Made by a program: the position numbers and the translations under genes. From Dermanyssus gallinae (lineage: Eukaryota > Arthropoda > Arachnida > Mesostigmata > Dermanyssidae), in contig QVRM01000484.1 in the NCBI GenBank assembly GCA_003439945.1, positions 372,001 to 436,000 on the forward strand: a DNA stretch of 64,000 bases, read 5' to 3'. The notes beneath the pieces are model-generated. The model worked only from the letters and a program-made list of their open reading frames with translations. It was not told the origin of the DNA and made no database searches. Shown one piece after another: positions 1 through 12,900 of this stretch. Position 1 is the stretch's first letter; every line of letters begins with the position of its first letter.

Positions 1-27
<27 letters not shown>
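1..27. repeat. (AT)n microsatellite at the window edge
   Basis: Uninterrupted AT dinucleotide repeat, cut by the start of the window, so its full length is unknown. Confidence 0.95.
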
Positions 28-32
<5 letters not shown>

Positions 33-91
33 GTATAGTATTCTTGTTGCTGCTATTGTAGCGGATTATATTAATAATGATGATAACATGA

Positions 92-180
92 GTGCTGTCG
101 TTTGACGTTTGTTCTTAACATTATTCATATCTGTGCTGTCGTTTGACGTGTGTTTTTAACATTGTTAACATTTGTGCTGT
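92..180 (+). repeat. Short tandem repeat, about 41-bp unit
   Basis: Two near-identical units begin with GTGCTGTCGTTTGACG (about 92 and 133), followed by a truncated third unit. A second, unrelated duplication of about 31 bp (ATATTATTTA..GTGCTCAGT) follows at about 189-250. No coding potential is visible. Confidence 0.75.
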
Positions 181-250
181 TCATTTAGATATATTATTTA
201 CGTCGTGCTCAGTCGGCTATATTATTTATGTTGTGCTCAGTGTTATCGTC

Positions 251-3200
251 GTTATAACTGTGATCCAACGCACCAATATAGCAAGATTTAGTTATCCGTC
301 ATTATGAATGCTACTACCAACGGTTGCGAGGCGTACTATTTGTAAACTGCATGCGGCAAGGTGGGAACTTCAAAAATATTTGAACAGTTTTGGCTATTTC
401 TGGCGCGTAGCGACACGATTTTACCAAAACATACGGACAAAACGCCTTCATTAGACCGTTCAATCTCTTGGCCGCAAAAGTCCCCACTCATGAAGAATAA
501 AAAAATGCATTACATGTCGCATTTAGAACAGGCTGTAGACCTTATCCAATTTCGGCAAAATGTTCCCGCTAAAACAAGTCTACCAACCAAATAAAGTGAG
601 GTTTTAAAAAGGAATGATCCGGGGATATAGTGGATGTATATGAGTTATCAATTGTTTGGCAACAGTGACGGATCACATAAGGGTTTTTCTTTTGATACGT
701 TGCAAACTCGTTTGGGCCACGTTTTTTTACATGTTGAATTCTTGACCGTAAACAAAAAGATTGCCTATTTGTGCGATTTAAGTCTACAAGACTCACGTAA
801 ACGATGCTTCTAATACCTGACTAACAAAAAATCAGATTTTGTTGGGGTGTACACTTCGCGAGAAAGGACTACCAAAACTGTTTGCATTTTCTGACCAGAA
901 TGTTTTTCGGCTGCCAGTAACGCAGAGTCGCAGCCGAAGTCGATCGCAGATAACCAAACGTATTAATGGATAAGCAAAGAAGCGCATATGCGCAAATTCA
1001 GAATTCGCTTACACGTCATTCACTGTGTAACGGGCCATTTACGGAGCCCAGAAGTAATTCCAAGTTTGTCGAACGCACTAATAACAGTTGTGTGGTCAAT
1101 TCTAAATGTGTGTACGCCTTCTAAAGCAAAAACCAAGTTTTCGGCTTTGCTCTGATGTTCCGTCGCAGGTCCAGTGCCTTTCCGGAGCTCACGTTACTAC
1201 CCACTAGCCATCTCTTCCATGGTAATCTCGCGCGACGGCCCCGCTACGAGTGAACTAAGAAACGCTTGAAACGTTGACATAATTTTCGCTAAATTGTATT
1301 GGCAGCGGACTAAAGTAGATCGACATGGTGCTAATCCCCACGAAACGACAAAAAACGAGAATCCTCATTAACACATTTTAGGATTGCCGGTACGACCGCA
1401 AACACTATTTGTCATACAACGTGGTTTGAGACGTTTGGACGGAGATGCACCTTGTTCATTCACTTCACAATCTGGCTGAGAGAAATCTTCACGTAGCAAG
1501 TGGCTGAGATTCTCGCTCAAAGAGGGTGATGAGATCTGGTCTAGGCAGAATGTAATCGACTACCAGCATATAGGAACCACTGCCTCGATTCGCAGAGGCT
1601 AGTCCCACCACCCGGGCTAAATTCAGAGCGGCGCAGGAGCGTGGCGAGAGTAGAGTTTTAGAAGAAATGGCGCCTATTCACATGGTTGTGGCTCTGCACT
1701 CACGCGACGATGCCATGTCATGCTATGCCGCGCACGAATGCATGAGCAGAGAGCATTGTCTCGACCTGACTGGTGAGCTCGTTCCGTGGGATCGCAGCAG
1801 CACGCCAACGAGGCTAAAAATACACCTAAATGTGCTTGCGGCATAACCAGCTTTACCCACTCGCTAGATGTGCTGCCCATTTCTTCTTCATCGTCATCGC
1901 CGTCACTACTATTATTATTATAAGTATTTATTCCTGTTCCCAATGATTGTGTTCATATGAAGTTACGCGACACGACCTCGGCTTCTGTGTGGCTGTTGTT
2001 CACACTATTTTGGCGGCCGCTGCGTATGGTACACCATATACCATAATCTTGTACGAGGACAGGATCGCCGAAGAGCTGAGGGCGCCGGTGAGGTGAGCAG
2101 CCGTATTGTCGACGCGGGTGGAGACGACGAGAATCAATAGGAGAACAGGCGGCTATGAAAGGGCACATAGTAAACTATGTAGATGTTGATTGCAGTTCAT
2201 TTCGTGCTCCAATGCCCAGCTGTGTGTGTTTCGTCCGTTGTCGACATCGACGTAGTCTTGTGCAAGCTTGAACTGGGCGGTGATCAAACCGCGAGGCTGC
2301 GTCGTTCATGTTGTACACAAGCGTGTTTTCTTTTGACATGCACACGTGAGTTTGCGTTCGCCTTTCGCGGCGGTGGCGGTGGCAGCGGTCTACTGGCCTC
2401 TTATGCGTAAGCCGCCACAAGAGTTCCGGGCTCCTCATCTCGACAAGAAGCAGATTTCATCGTCAAATCTGTGTTTCTCGTTCCGTACGTTCTAACGTTA
2501 AGCTTTTGACGACGACGACGGCGATATCTCTCACATCCACTAGAACAGCACCAGCATCATCATCAACAACAACTCCAACCATAGTTGGCTCCGTTTCTCC
2601 TCGCCGCTCTGAGTCAATGTTTGCCATGCTGATTGCTCTCCGTGCCTCCAGTGTATGTCCCGGTATAATCTCGCGTTTGCCTCAACCATGTTGTGGTCGT
2701 CGTCGTCCTCCATCGTCTTTAGCCTATCTCTTTATCTTGTCGTCGTTTCGCCCCCCCCCCCTCCCCTCCTCCCGTTTCTCTCGATTTTCCCATGTCTTGT
2801 CGTTGTTCACTCGTACGCGGTCTCTCTATCTTTGGCAGTGTTAACCATTATCTCAAGCCCCGGGAAAGGGAGATCGCTATCTCGCGCGCGCTATAGCGAA
2901 GGTGTCGCTGGCCCGCTACGAGATGCCACGCCAATGCCAGCAGTTGTTGTAGTCCTATGATCTAGGTATCGTAGTTGTTATCGTTGGCGCTGACGTCGGC
3001 GTCATCATCATCATCGTTATGCTGTTGTTGTTGTTGCTGTTGTGTTGATCCTGGTGACGGTGTTCATGATGTCGTGGTCCTGTTGCTGTCGTTGTTTGGT
3101 TGGTTGCTTGCTCGGTCGTGCTCGGTGGTCGTGATTGTATGACAGGTCTTGGTCGTTCTCTGTCGAAAGTGGCACTAGCCGAAAAAGTAGTAGCAGTAAA

Positions 3201-4180
3201 ACTTTGGCCTTGTCGTAGTCGCTATACTGTTACAGGTTTAGCAGCCATTCAGTTACTGCTACCTGCATCGTGTAAACCTAGTTACGCCGTCCGAACGTAC
3301 TTACGTCGTGTGTACTTGTTGCGACGTTAATGGTGTACAGCTGCGTCTAGTAGTTTGCAACCTGCACATTTGCAGCCCACTTTGCAGACGGCGACGCAGG
3401 AACGACGAACCGACAGGACGACAGGACATAGTGGTTAGAACAACGTTACGGTGCTGGAGTATTTTTGCCCTGACGTCAGCGTGCCTGTGACCCGAACTAA
3501 CAATAACAACATCAACAACAAAAGCAAATGTTACGGCGTCGACGGCAACAGCAACAACAACAAGAACAACAACGACGTGACTAGTAAACAGGCTCCAGCT
3601 TCGTTTCAACGCAGCTGCAGCGACGCGACAATGACGGCCCCAAAGCCCGAAAATTATGGCGTTTCGTCGCTTGCCAAATACTTGTAACTGGTTAGTTTCT
3701 ATCGTGTTGTTGATTGAGTATTGATCCGATCAATCAATCATTCAACTTGAATCGGTCAGTCGATCCGTCAGTCAAATAGCCCTTCGTCAGACCATCAGCT
3801 GAGACAGCATTACTCGTGGCGGCACCAGCAAGAGTAGTAGTGTTTGACTATAGGCCGACTAACGGCCTTCGGACGTTAATGAGCGGGCCTTCGAGAAGAG
3901 GAAGAAGAAAAGACAACGAAGGAACAGGCGACTTCCAGGAACAGAAAAACTTGAAGAAGAATGTCCTGCTTCATATCAGCACTGAGGCCGTTGCGCACAG
4001 CAGACCTGCACGAGTCGTCATCGTTGTCGTCGTCGTTCTCGTGTTGATTGTCTTCAACAACATTATTTGTTTGCATGTCGATCGTGTTGTGCCCGTGCAT
4101 CGTCTGTCTATCCATGTGCGTCGTGTAGATTCGTGTCTGTGTACGTAGATGTGTAGGTGGTTGTTTGCTGTTAATGTTAG
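251..4180. other. Gene-free upstream stretch
   Basis: I see no convincing gene here. Open frames at 1.7-4.1 kb read through biased sequence on both strands, with GTC/GTT and CAA runs (for example CAA-rich at 3500-3570), and have no recognisable domain. A C-rich run lies at about 2749-2775. The stretch could be 5' flank, or intron or 5' UTR of the CELF gene starting at 14.25 kb. Confidence 0.5.
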
Positions 4181-4184
4181 CGTC

Positions 4185-4265
4185 ATTGTTGTTGCTGTTG
4201 TTGTTGTTGTTGTTGTTGTTGTTTGTTGTTGCTGTTTTTGTTGTTGTCGTTTGTTGCTGTTGTTC
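4185..4265 (+). repeat. (GTT)n trinucleotide repeat
   Basis: Nearly pure GTT repeat with GCT interruptions. It creates spurious poly-Leu and poly-Gln frames on the two strands. It is the first of several GTT-on-plus-strand arrays upstream of the CELF gene. Confidence 0.9.
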
Positions 4266-4671
4266 TTACTGTTTTTGTTTCAGACCGCAGTCTTGCCCCT
4301 GTAATTGTCTTACAGCGCTCTTTTCCGCTGCTTATGTGGGAGTATGCTTGTGTACGCCTTTGCATAGTCACGCCTTTCAGTCCAGATCGAGGCAGTAAAA
4401 AATTTGATCTGGTCGGCTCAACTGCAAGCGGCGCGTTAAATCTGCAGCAAAACGACTTTTTGTTCTAGTCTAGTAGGCTAGTGCATGCCTAACTATTATA
4501 CGGCGCTGGATCCTGTCATCATAACGAACGCAAGCCTATCGCCTAAGAGGCCAATTCAGACAGGAACAGTTGGTTCGCACACACTGGTTCGCGTTCGACA
4601 AGAAAGTGAAAATTAGTACAGGCGGATAGATGCTCAGTATAGAACACTACCTTTACATGTCGCCGGCTCTC

Positions 4672-4674
4672 TCT

Positions 4675-4749
<75 letters not shown>
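4672..4749 (+). repeat. Compound (CT)n(AT)n microsatellite
   Basis: A CT tract of about 25 bases passes directly into about 50 bases of AT repeat. The same arrangement recurs at about 4944-4997, 17866-17919 and 52296-52336. Confidence 0.95.
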
Positions 4750-4753
<4 letters not shown>

Positions 4754-4943
4754 CAATAGTTCCCGCCCGGTCTATAAAAACGTCGTTGGTGTTCGCTCAT
4801 CAGGTTGTTTTTATCCTACCGATTTGTAGCGACGCTCGCATAAGGTAATGGAAATTGGCAGTATACGAGGTGACCGAGCGAAACCCGGAGGAGTTTTTAT
4901 CATGTTTTACGTTTTTAAGCTTGTCAGTCGCGCGCGCTCTCAT

Positions 4944-4952
4944 TTTCTCTCT

Positions 4953-4997
<45 letters not shown>
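4944..4997 (+). repeat. Compound CT/AT microsatellite
   Basis: Short TCTCTCTCC tract followed by about 42 bases of AT repeat, about 250 bp downstream of a similar array. Confidence 0.9.
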
Positions 4998-4999
<2 letters not shown>

Positions 5000-5678
5000 T
5001 ACACGCACAGATACATGCTAATATCTGCACATCTATTCGTTTCAAAGAAGTACTATAGTATAAAGGCGACCGCGCCTGTGATCAAAGAAGGGCCCCCCTC
5101 TCTCCGACTCGACAAACCCGCTTTGCTCAAACCGAAGACACCAAAAGCCGATTGCGACGTCTTCGGCCTGTGCTGTTCGGCTGTAGAACTAGAACTGCTT
5201 GTCGTTGCTGCTTCTGCTGCTGCTGTTGCTGCTGCTGTTGTTGTTAATGTAGTACATGCTTATCTTTACGATAAGACGCGGCCCCGAGAAGATGATAGGG
5301 CGATGCTAGTGGCGCTGCCGCTGCCGATAGAGATGCCGTGTTGGATGGACCCCCACTTAGACCGCTAACGTGCTCCGTGATTGGCTTAGATCTGGCCGGT
5401 CTGCGCGCGCTCGCCGGCCGCCTCCAGAGTGCAAAGGTCGACGCAGAGATATGACGGCTACTTCTTCCACTGCTACTACTCTATATATACTATACTATAC
5501 AACAATAATAGCCTCCGCAACAGCAGCAGCAGCAGTCCTCCTACTGGTCTTACTAAGACCGACCACGGCTACCACTCGTCCCATGAAATCGGTAGTGGCG
5601 GTGGTGGTGGTGGCCTTGTTGATGGAAGCCCGCATTCTCGCTGTCATTTTTGTTTGACATGACAGCAAACGACGATTA

Positions 5679-5704
<26 letters not shown>
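5679..5704 (+). repeat. (CT)n microsatellite
   Basis: Pure CT repeat of about 26 bases with no adjoining AT tract. Confidence 0.9.
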
Positions 5705-5710
<6 letters not shown>

Positions 5711-6052
5711 AAGGGTCTATCAGATGGTCAATGATCGTGCAATGGCGCATTTGTTTTCATGTTGTTGTTGTTGTCGTTAATGTTGCTTTGTTGTCTTTCC
5801 AAGCTTTTCATCAAGTCCCCGCCGTAATATTTATAATCACTCTTAACGTCCATGTCCGTATGGCGCCGGCTCGTGTGCAGCCGTGCAACGGCGGGCCGCC
5901 ACCCAGCGGCACATCTCGGTGGATTAAGTTGCATACGCCTGCCTGCATATGCTATGTTGTCGCAGTCTGTATGTTTAATTGCTGTCTGTACGTGCCGAGA
6001 GACGTGCACGCTTTGCTCGTTCAGACACAGCTATGCGCAATGCACATGCAGA

Positions 6053-6133
6053 CGGAAAACGTCGATAAAGGCACGATTTGCACGCAAAATGCGAAAGGAC
6101 GCATTTTGCGTGCACACCCATTGCCATTATCGA
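6053..6133. other. Long two-segment hairpin (inverted repeat)
   Basis: The inner arms are a perfect 14-bp match: GCACGCAAAATGCG at about 6080-6093 and its complement at about 6100-6113, around the 6-base loop AAAGGA. The outer arms (about 6053-6072 and 6124-6133 and beyond) match over roughly 20 bases with two mismatches (CGTCGATAA core). An asymmetric internal loop of about 7/9 bases separates the two stems. The roughly 85-nt foldback could be a pre-miRNA-like hairpin, a tiny foldback repeat or a chance palindrome. No gene overlaps it. Confidence 0.7.
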
Positions 6134-7258
6134 CGCTTTCCGCTAAATGTATGAATTCCCTGAATATTTTGTATCTGTGTAAAATGCTTCGCTAAACAAT
6201 CGACCAACATTACTTATCAACGCAAAGGCTTTGAAACAGCAACTGTTTACAAGCCGTATTGTTAACATATTTGTCACCATTGAGCCACCATTGCAACTCG
6301 TCACATAGTTCTTTTCCCCATGCACGCGCATGCATGTTCGTCGATCTAGCGCGCGGAGGACCACTGCTACTGGCAGCATGTCTGTCTGCGTAGCACGTAA
6401 CGCGTGTGTTCCATGTACCATCCGACAGTCACGCCGACAGTGCTCGCATGAGAAGTTTACGCTCTGCTGCTGACATATGCAGTTGTCTTCGAGGGCCGAC
6501 ACCGCCGGAGACGCTTGTGTGCTTGCTGAGCTCTTTGTAGTTGGTGCTTTGGACCGCCAAACCCCCAAACTCACACTGTGCAAGCCGAGTGATACGGGCC
6601 AGGTATCTCATCTTCTGGCGTCACAAGTTGCCGCCCCACTTCGAGCCCCCCCCCCTGGACATTTTGCTAAATCCATTGGCGCCTTCTCTAAGGTGGCATC
6701 TTGTTATTGGTGTAGTTGTGCCGTTGCTGTGTACCACGTGCTACGCTCACTCTAATCAGCGTTGTGATTGTCGTTGTGGCTCTTATCGCTGTCATTGTTC
6801 TGGCTGATCTTAGTGATCGTGTTATTGTTATGTGGCGCTTGCTGTTGTGTTTGTCATCGTCGCTATTGCGTTTACTGTCGATAATATCTAGCACTCAATG
6901 GGCTGTAGTGGTTAGCGGCAGCGGTGTAAATCATATGTGTTTCAAGCATGAAATGCTATCCGGGTACCTAGCTAAGGCGTTCCGACATAGACTCATATCT
7001 AAGAATACATTTTCTTACTATGTACACACAACAATAACAATAGCAACAACAGAAACAATAAAAACAACAACAACAACAACGACTCTAGACCAAACACAAC
7101 ATTACCTGTGTGCGTGTTCGCCAACCCATGTAGAAATGTGTGTTTCTTGTTACAATAACAGTAATACTATTTTATTATTCCCCCCGGCCAACCAAACTAC
7201 TTGTTGTTCTTATGACGTGCAAAATGAATCCCAAACTAAAGGCCAGCTAAGCTGTCCA

Positions 7259-7275
7259 CCCCCCCCCCCCCCCCC
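7259..7275 (+). repeat. Poly(C) tract of 17 bases
   Basis: Homopolymer C run (G17 on the minus strand). Shorter C runs occur at about 2749, 6646 and 27870. Runs like this can form quadruplex or i-motif structures and are prone to sequencing error. Confidence 0.9.
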
Positions 7276-8177
7276 GCGTTCTCTCCAAGAGGATTTAGCG
7301 TTTGTCTGCCAGACAATCGTCACACGCGTTGCTGGAATTAGGATAGGTATCGCTTAGTTCACAAGTACCTTTGTTGTTGTCCTGGTGTGGCGAGAGCGCG
7401 AGCGATGGCCAAGTTACACAGTTCCAGCCGGCGTGGCTAATTGCTGGACAACACATGCCGATTTTAGTCGACAATAACGATAGCGTAACGCCTTTCCGGC
7501 CTCTCGCCAGTAAAGTCTGCTCGTCGAATCGTCCCCCGTCGTATCGTACCTGAAAACGCCCAATGTGCTGTCGCGTTAGCTACTGAGTGCGGTGAATGAG
7601 ACGGAGAGACATTATTCCTGCCCTGCCAGGCACACGCCCGCAGATAGACCACATCGAGCACTAACGTCGAGTAGTGGAGTGGGGTGCAAAATTTTAACCA
7701 GGTCTAATTCTCGATCAAGTGTGAAGCCCAGTTGAAACATGAAGCATGGCGCTTGCGTAACTGCCCCGCGGGGGTACTGGTGCCGCTGCTAAGCGACGCG
7801 CCATAGTGCTCGTGCCGTAGGAAGGACTGTTGCTCGGTCGTGTGTGTACGAGTATGTACGTGCGTGTTCCGCTACTCGTTGACCTGTCCCGTCATGTAGC
7901 AACTGCTGCAGCTGTCTTTAGTGTGGCGATGCGACGACTTTGGCTCGATGCAGTTTAGCTGCCCCAATCACACCAACAGAGCTCCAGCTCCCGCATGATA
8001 GGCCACTGTAGACTGTTATAGTGCTCTTGAGTTTGTACAGCAGCGGCGTTCCCTTTTGTGTGGTCCTTTTAACACTTTCAACGTAATCACTCGTGGTCGG
8101 TCAGGCCGTGTCCCAGTAACTTGCCGGTGCTTTTCTAGCCTAGACTTGTACTCTCGACGTCGTGCAACCTGACATAA

Positions 8178-8360
8178 GGCTGTTGTTGTCATTGTAGTTG
8201 TTGTTGTCGCAGTTGTTGTTGTTGTTGTTATTGTTGTTGTCGTCGCAGTTGTTGTTGTTATTGTTGTTGTCGTTGCAGTTGTTGTTGTTGTTGTTATTGT
8301 TGTTGTTGTTACCGCAGTTGTTATTGCTATTGGTACTACCGCTACCATTGTTGCTGTTGT
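8178..8360 (+). repeat. GTT-rich trinucleotide array
   Basis: Interrupted GTT repeat with a higher-order period in which GTCGCAGTT or GTTGCAGTT recurs roughly every 50 bases. The minus-strand poly-Thr frame across it is a by-product of the repeat. Confidence 0.9.
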
Positions 8361-8439
8361 TTCTCTGTTAACTAACGATTCCCAGAATTCTATCGACTGG
8401 CCTCTGCCTATCTAAGCGTTTACTGATTTCGTCATCTGC

Positions 8440-8990
8440 TGCATTGTTGCTCTTGTTGTTCTTGCTACCGTTGTTCTCGTTGCTCTTATTAGTGTTGTTG
8501 TTATTGTTTCGTTGTTGTTGTTGTTGTTGTCGCTGCTGTTTTTGCTGCTATCGCCTTCGACCGTATGTCGTTGTGTGCCGCTGTGGTTGTCGTCCTCTTT
8601 CTGACCGTCATCATCTTTGTGACCATCTTCGTTTGTACTGCTGCTGCTGCTGCTGATGCTGCTGACTTCGTCTTCGCGATCCTCGTCGTCGTCGTCATCG
8701 TCGTCTTCGTCAACTCGTCGTGCGACCTCTGCCTACCCTTCGTCGTTTGTTGTGGTGGTGGTGGTGGGCCGCCGTGTGTTGTTGCTATTGTTATTGTTGT
8801 TTATGTGACGTAAATATGTGTGTTTGCGGGCCCGTCTACATGTGTATGTCATGTGTGTCATGTGTGTCAATGTGTGGGCGCGTGTGGTGTGGCTGGCTGT
8901 GGATTCTGCTGGTGTGGATTGTTGTTGTTGCTGTTGTTGCCGTTGTTGTTGTTGTTGCTGCTGCTGCTGCTGCCTCCTGTAGAGTCTGTC
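8440..8990 (+). repeat. Mixed GTT/GCT/GTC trinucleotide region
   Basis: Triplet-rich sequence, mainly GTT, GCT and GTC, containing GT-rich TGTGTCATGTGTGTCATGTG at about 8850-8870. It ends in a pyrimidine/GCT tract followed by CCTCCTGTAG at about 8973-8982, which resembles a 3' splice site for the candidate exon downstream. Confidence 0.75.
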
Positions 8991-9272
8991 GGCGTTCCGT
9001 ACCTCGTCGTACGTCGGCAGCCGACAGCTCGCGTGCGCTTTGGCGGCGCCAAACCCCTCTTGCTTTTCCGCAAGTCTCGGAAGAGCACCAATACCCCCAA
9101 CAGCAGCCCCATCACCGCAAGCACCACAAGTACTTCTACTACTTCTACTACTACAACGATAACAACAACAGCAACAACAACAACTACTACTACGACGACT
9201 TTTGCCATTACTTCTACTCCTACTACAACTACTGGTGCTGCTGCTTCTGCTACGAATACCTCCGCCCGAGTC

Positions 9273-9448
9273 ATGAGTACTGCTCAAGCCATCGCCGATA
9301 GCGTACCGTGTCAGCTAGCACGGCTCGACACGCTCGCCGGCGCGCTTCTCTCGCAACCTGCACAGTCAACGTCACGGCCGTCGTCGTCGTCCGAGACGCC
9401 TTCTTCCGGACTCGCCGAACAACAAAACGACAGCCAAAACACAGACAG
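9273..9448 (+). CDS. Candidate upstream coding exon of the CELF gene (N-terminal extension)
   Basis: From the ATG at 9273 an open frame reads MSTAQAIADSVPCQLARLD and continues Ser/Thr/Gln-rich to a possible donor CAG|GTTCGT after 9448, leaving two bases (AG). A possible acceptor (GCGTAG) precedes 14245, just before the CELF start, and supplies one base. The two would join as an Arg codon, then Glu-Glu and the CELF Met, with no stop. The frame is open further upstream through a Thr-rich repeat, and a polypyrimidine acceptor lies near 8982. Some insect Bruno proteins carry long low-complexity N-termini. No domain is visible, and the phase match has a one-in-three chance of being accidental. Confidence 0.3.
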
Positions 9449-9843
9449 GTTCGTCTATGGCCGTGAGCTTGTGTGAGCCCGAAACCCCCGATCACCTTCC
9501 TTCTTCTTTTTGTCCTCAGTTGCTCTTTCTTTCTCTCTCTCTATCCGCCCCCTACCAAACCTCTCCCAGAAGCAGAAGTAGAACAGAGAGACGTGCAGAA
9601 TCGAGCGTATGTTACGGTCGTACGTAGATCAATTGTTCACCCATCTTCCTCCTCAAACCCCTTCGGATCATAGCGACCCGAAGGACTGACGATATGACAC
9701 GCCAGCTTGCTTCACTCATCCCCGCATGCACTCGTAGGTGTATGAAGGAATACACTGTGGGTATATGAAGGCCGTGGCTGTTGCAGGTGTGATTACGAGA
9801 TTGATGTCGATCAATCTATTGTTGTCGTTGCCTGCTCATATTT

Positions 9844-9935
9844 CGTCGTTGTTGTTGTTGTTGTTGTTATCGTCGTGTCGTTGTTGTTGTTATTGTTGTC
9901 GTTGTGCTGTTGTTGTTGTTCTTGTTTTTGTTGTC
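9844..9935 (+). repeat. GTT trinucleotide array
   Basis: GTT repeat interrupted by ATC/GTC triplets, in the same orientation as the arrays at 4.2 and 8.2 kb. Confidence 0.85.
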
Positions 9936-9999
9936 TGTTTAGATTGTTAATAATGTTGGCATTGCTTTTTATCGTCATAATGTTTGCTTCTGTTGTTGG

Positions 10000-12900
10000 A
10001 GTTGTCGGTGTTGAAGTCTCATACGAGACGTTTATGGTCCTTCTCCAGCAGAGAAATGTAACAGCATGAAAATGTTCAACCAGACCGAATCGGACGAAAA
10101 ACGAATTCTACTCACGTCGGATTTGATTTTACGTTAGCCGCAATCACTCTTGGTCGCTATGGCAACGACCCGTTGAAGTTTTTTAGAGCGGCGTTGCAAT
10201 GATTAGTTTCCGATACTCCGCTGCTACGTATTAAAATCGTAGTAAGAAAACTGGAGTAGCCACATTAACAATTTGTGTTGTGAAATAAATATTTACGCTA
10301 GGACTTCAGTGCGTATGTTCGTGTGTGTGTGTGTGTGTACGCTTATGCGCGTTTTCTACAACCATGTGGTCGTCGATCGTGCACTATGAGAGCAAGATGA
10401 AACTAGTCGGCGAGCTGGGGAGGCAAGCGGATATATTCCCAGTCGACGGGGATTTCGATGGGTCGGTTGAATACGGTATTCTTCTTTTGTTGTTGTTGTT
10501 GTTGTTGCTGCTAGCCGAAAAGTTGAACGAGCTGTCCCCGCTCGTTCTCCATTGCAGGTAATTCTTGCCGTTGTGGGCGTTTACAGACAAATGGCCAAAT
10601 TGCTGTGGCCAAGTAACTGAAAGCCGCAGTTATCAAATTAGAAGCGTCTCGAGCAGTTGGACTAACTCGTGTGAGACTCACAAGCCCGCTGGTCTTGTAT
10701 ACCTCCGGGGGTGCCCAGGGTACCCAGGCCCGAGGGTAGCCAGGCTCGGTATTACTTTGGCATCACCTCGAAACGTCTGTATGCTTGCCGTTCTTTAACG
10801 AGTGGCGGGCCGTTATTAACTGCTTGAAGTGGCTTTGTGGAAAACGCCTGCACCTTGCATTTAGGAACACATAGGTTTATATTCAGAACCGGCCGCTCTC
10901 AAATTAGTCGCAGCCGTTTGCAATTTGCAAGGGCAAAGTAAATCCTGTGGGGCGTTAAATCCTCCTCATTTCTTGAGGACGACGACGATGATGATGGTAG
11001 TGATAAGGAGAGAAAGTGAGTGAGTGAAGAAAAAGAGATAGTGCAACACCGTCAAGAGCACTAACCGCCATTGACTCTTGACTGCTCATAGGCGGCCAGC
11101 GACTTGACGCCCGTACGAGCGTTTGTCTGTCCTCCGTCGCTGGCTGTCCTCCTCCATCCATCCTGATGCTGCGGCTGCTGCCGCTGCTGGTGACGTTAAT
11201 TTTGTTCTTGTTGATGCAATTGATGCTAATGCTCTCGACGGGGCGATCGGAAATAAGGCTTTCTGACTAAGGAATAGTTTCCATGTCGGTCGTGTTGTTG
11301 TTGTTGTCGTCGTCGTCGTCATCATCGTCGTTGTTGTTGGTATTATCCTCTCGTCCTCCAAATAGCCCGTAACATTTCCTTTTACTAATCCATATTTATT
11401 CGGATACGTATTTGTAAGCATACGTATCGGTAAACGTATATCTACGAATGGATTACTGGAAGAGCTATGTATGGTGTAACGTAAAAAGGTGTCGTGCTGT
11501 TGTTGTTGTTGTTGTGGGGGACGGCCTGAACAGACAAAACAAGAATGAGAGCGGGGACACTTACTTGGGGTGTAAACAGGCTCCACACCTGGCCACAAAT
11601 TTCCTCTGCTTGACTTGTTAATAGTTTGTCATGAAGAATCATCATTTGTCATTTGTGCTAACAGGCATACCGATTCGTCGAGTTATTCAGCTACTACAGG
11701 CCTACTACGTACTATCTTCATTAACTGATCAAATCAACAACGACCGCAGCGGGGTAGGCCAGCCGCAAAAGTCTATCAATTAACTGCGAATAACCATTAA
11801 CACAATTATTTTCGATCGTTGGATGATATACCGCCTCTGTTGGCGTTTTTATTGTTATTGTGATTATTGTTACATGTTGTTTTTTTAATTATGTTGTTGC
11901 CGTTACTCTCCTAATAGTTAATAGAGTAGTAATTGCCTACGCCGCTTGCTAAGCAACCAATTAGCCAAAGCGTTGTTGTCACGCTTTATATTAAGCAAGA
12001 GTTATATAGCATCCGTGTTAAGGTGAGAAACAGATTGTTTGCTATAGCCGTAACCGAATACCCACAAAGGGTGCCACCGTCCTGCATGGTCTGTTTTTTT
12101 TTTATTTGAGACGCTTCGGGTAATAAATATGCACGTGCATCATTCAAAACTCCAGTGATTTCCAGAAGCAAAGAGAAATCACGTACTACCTTACTATGCC
12201 GTGGTATTTCAAAAACCGAAAATCGGCCACAAAGTGGTCGTATAATTTGACAAGGGCACTCAGCACATTGATAAGGAATACGAGCGACAAACCTATAGCA
12301 TACCCAGATGTGAGGCATACCCTAGCCAACACTTGCAACTCTATATATATACGCTGTACTTGTTTGATTATCTAGATGTTTTGAAGCAGCCCCAAGCAGT
12401 CCTAGAACTTATAGTAGAAACAGTCGTTTTCTTGAATGTGCTCTCATCGCTGTAAGTCTGCAAGGAAACTAAGAGAGTTCGACGACAAATGATCAAAGAT
12501 GCTCTTTTTTGGTACGGCCGGATACGCGCATGGGTCCTTTTTTGTTCTTATCGAGGTCTTACCTTACGTAGACGACTTGGTCATCTGCGTCTGAGCCAGT
12601 CGGTTTCGAATCCAGCATGCAGGCCAGACTCAGTTCCTTACCCTCTGATTTAAGATACGAGTGCCAACCATACCATTATGAACGCTGTAAAGTTCACATG
12701 AGTGGAAAGGGCAGCTAGCAAGATTTACTCGAGCTTAAAATTGCAGTGGTGGCCGCTTACATAGTAGCTTACATAATATGGTAGAAGGATATTCACAAAC
12801 AACTGAACCGCGCTAAGGCGTTCTTTCAGATGGGAACACTAGGACAACACTGCCTGGCATGATAGCGTCTTGCTATCTTATTATATATGCTTTACCTTCT

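Noticed and set aside
1674..9300. Many open frames of 60-210 codons on both strands between 1.7 and 9.3 kb
   Set aside because: They arise from GTT/CAA/GCT repeats, which are stop-poor in several frames at once. No domain, no consistent splice structure, and both strands are equally open. Only 9273-9448 was kept, at low confidence.
12565..12625. tRNA-like patch with CGGTTTCGAATCCAGC
   Set aside because: The B box has an extra T and no convincing D-arm or acceptor stem was seen.
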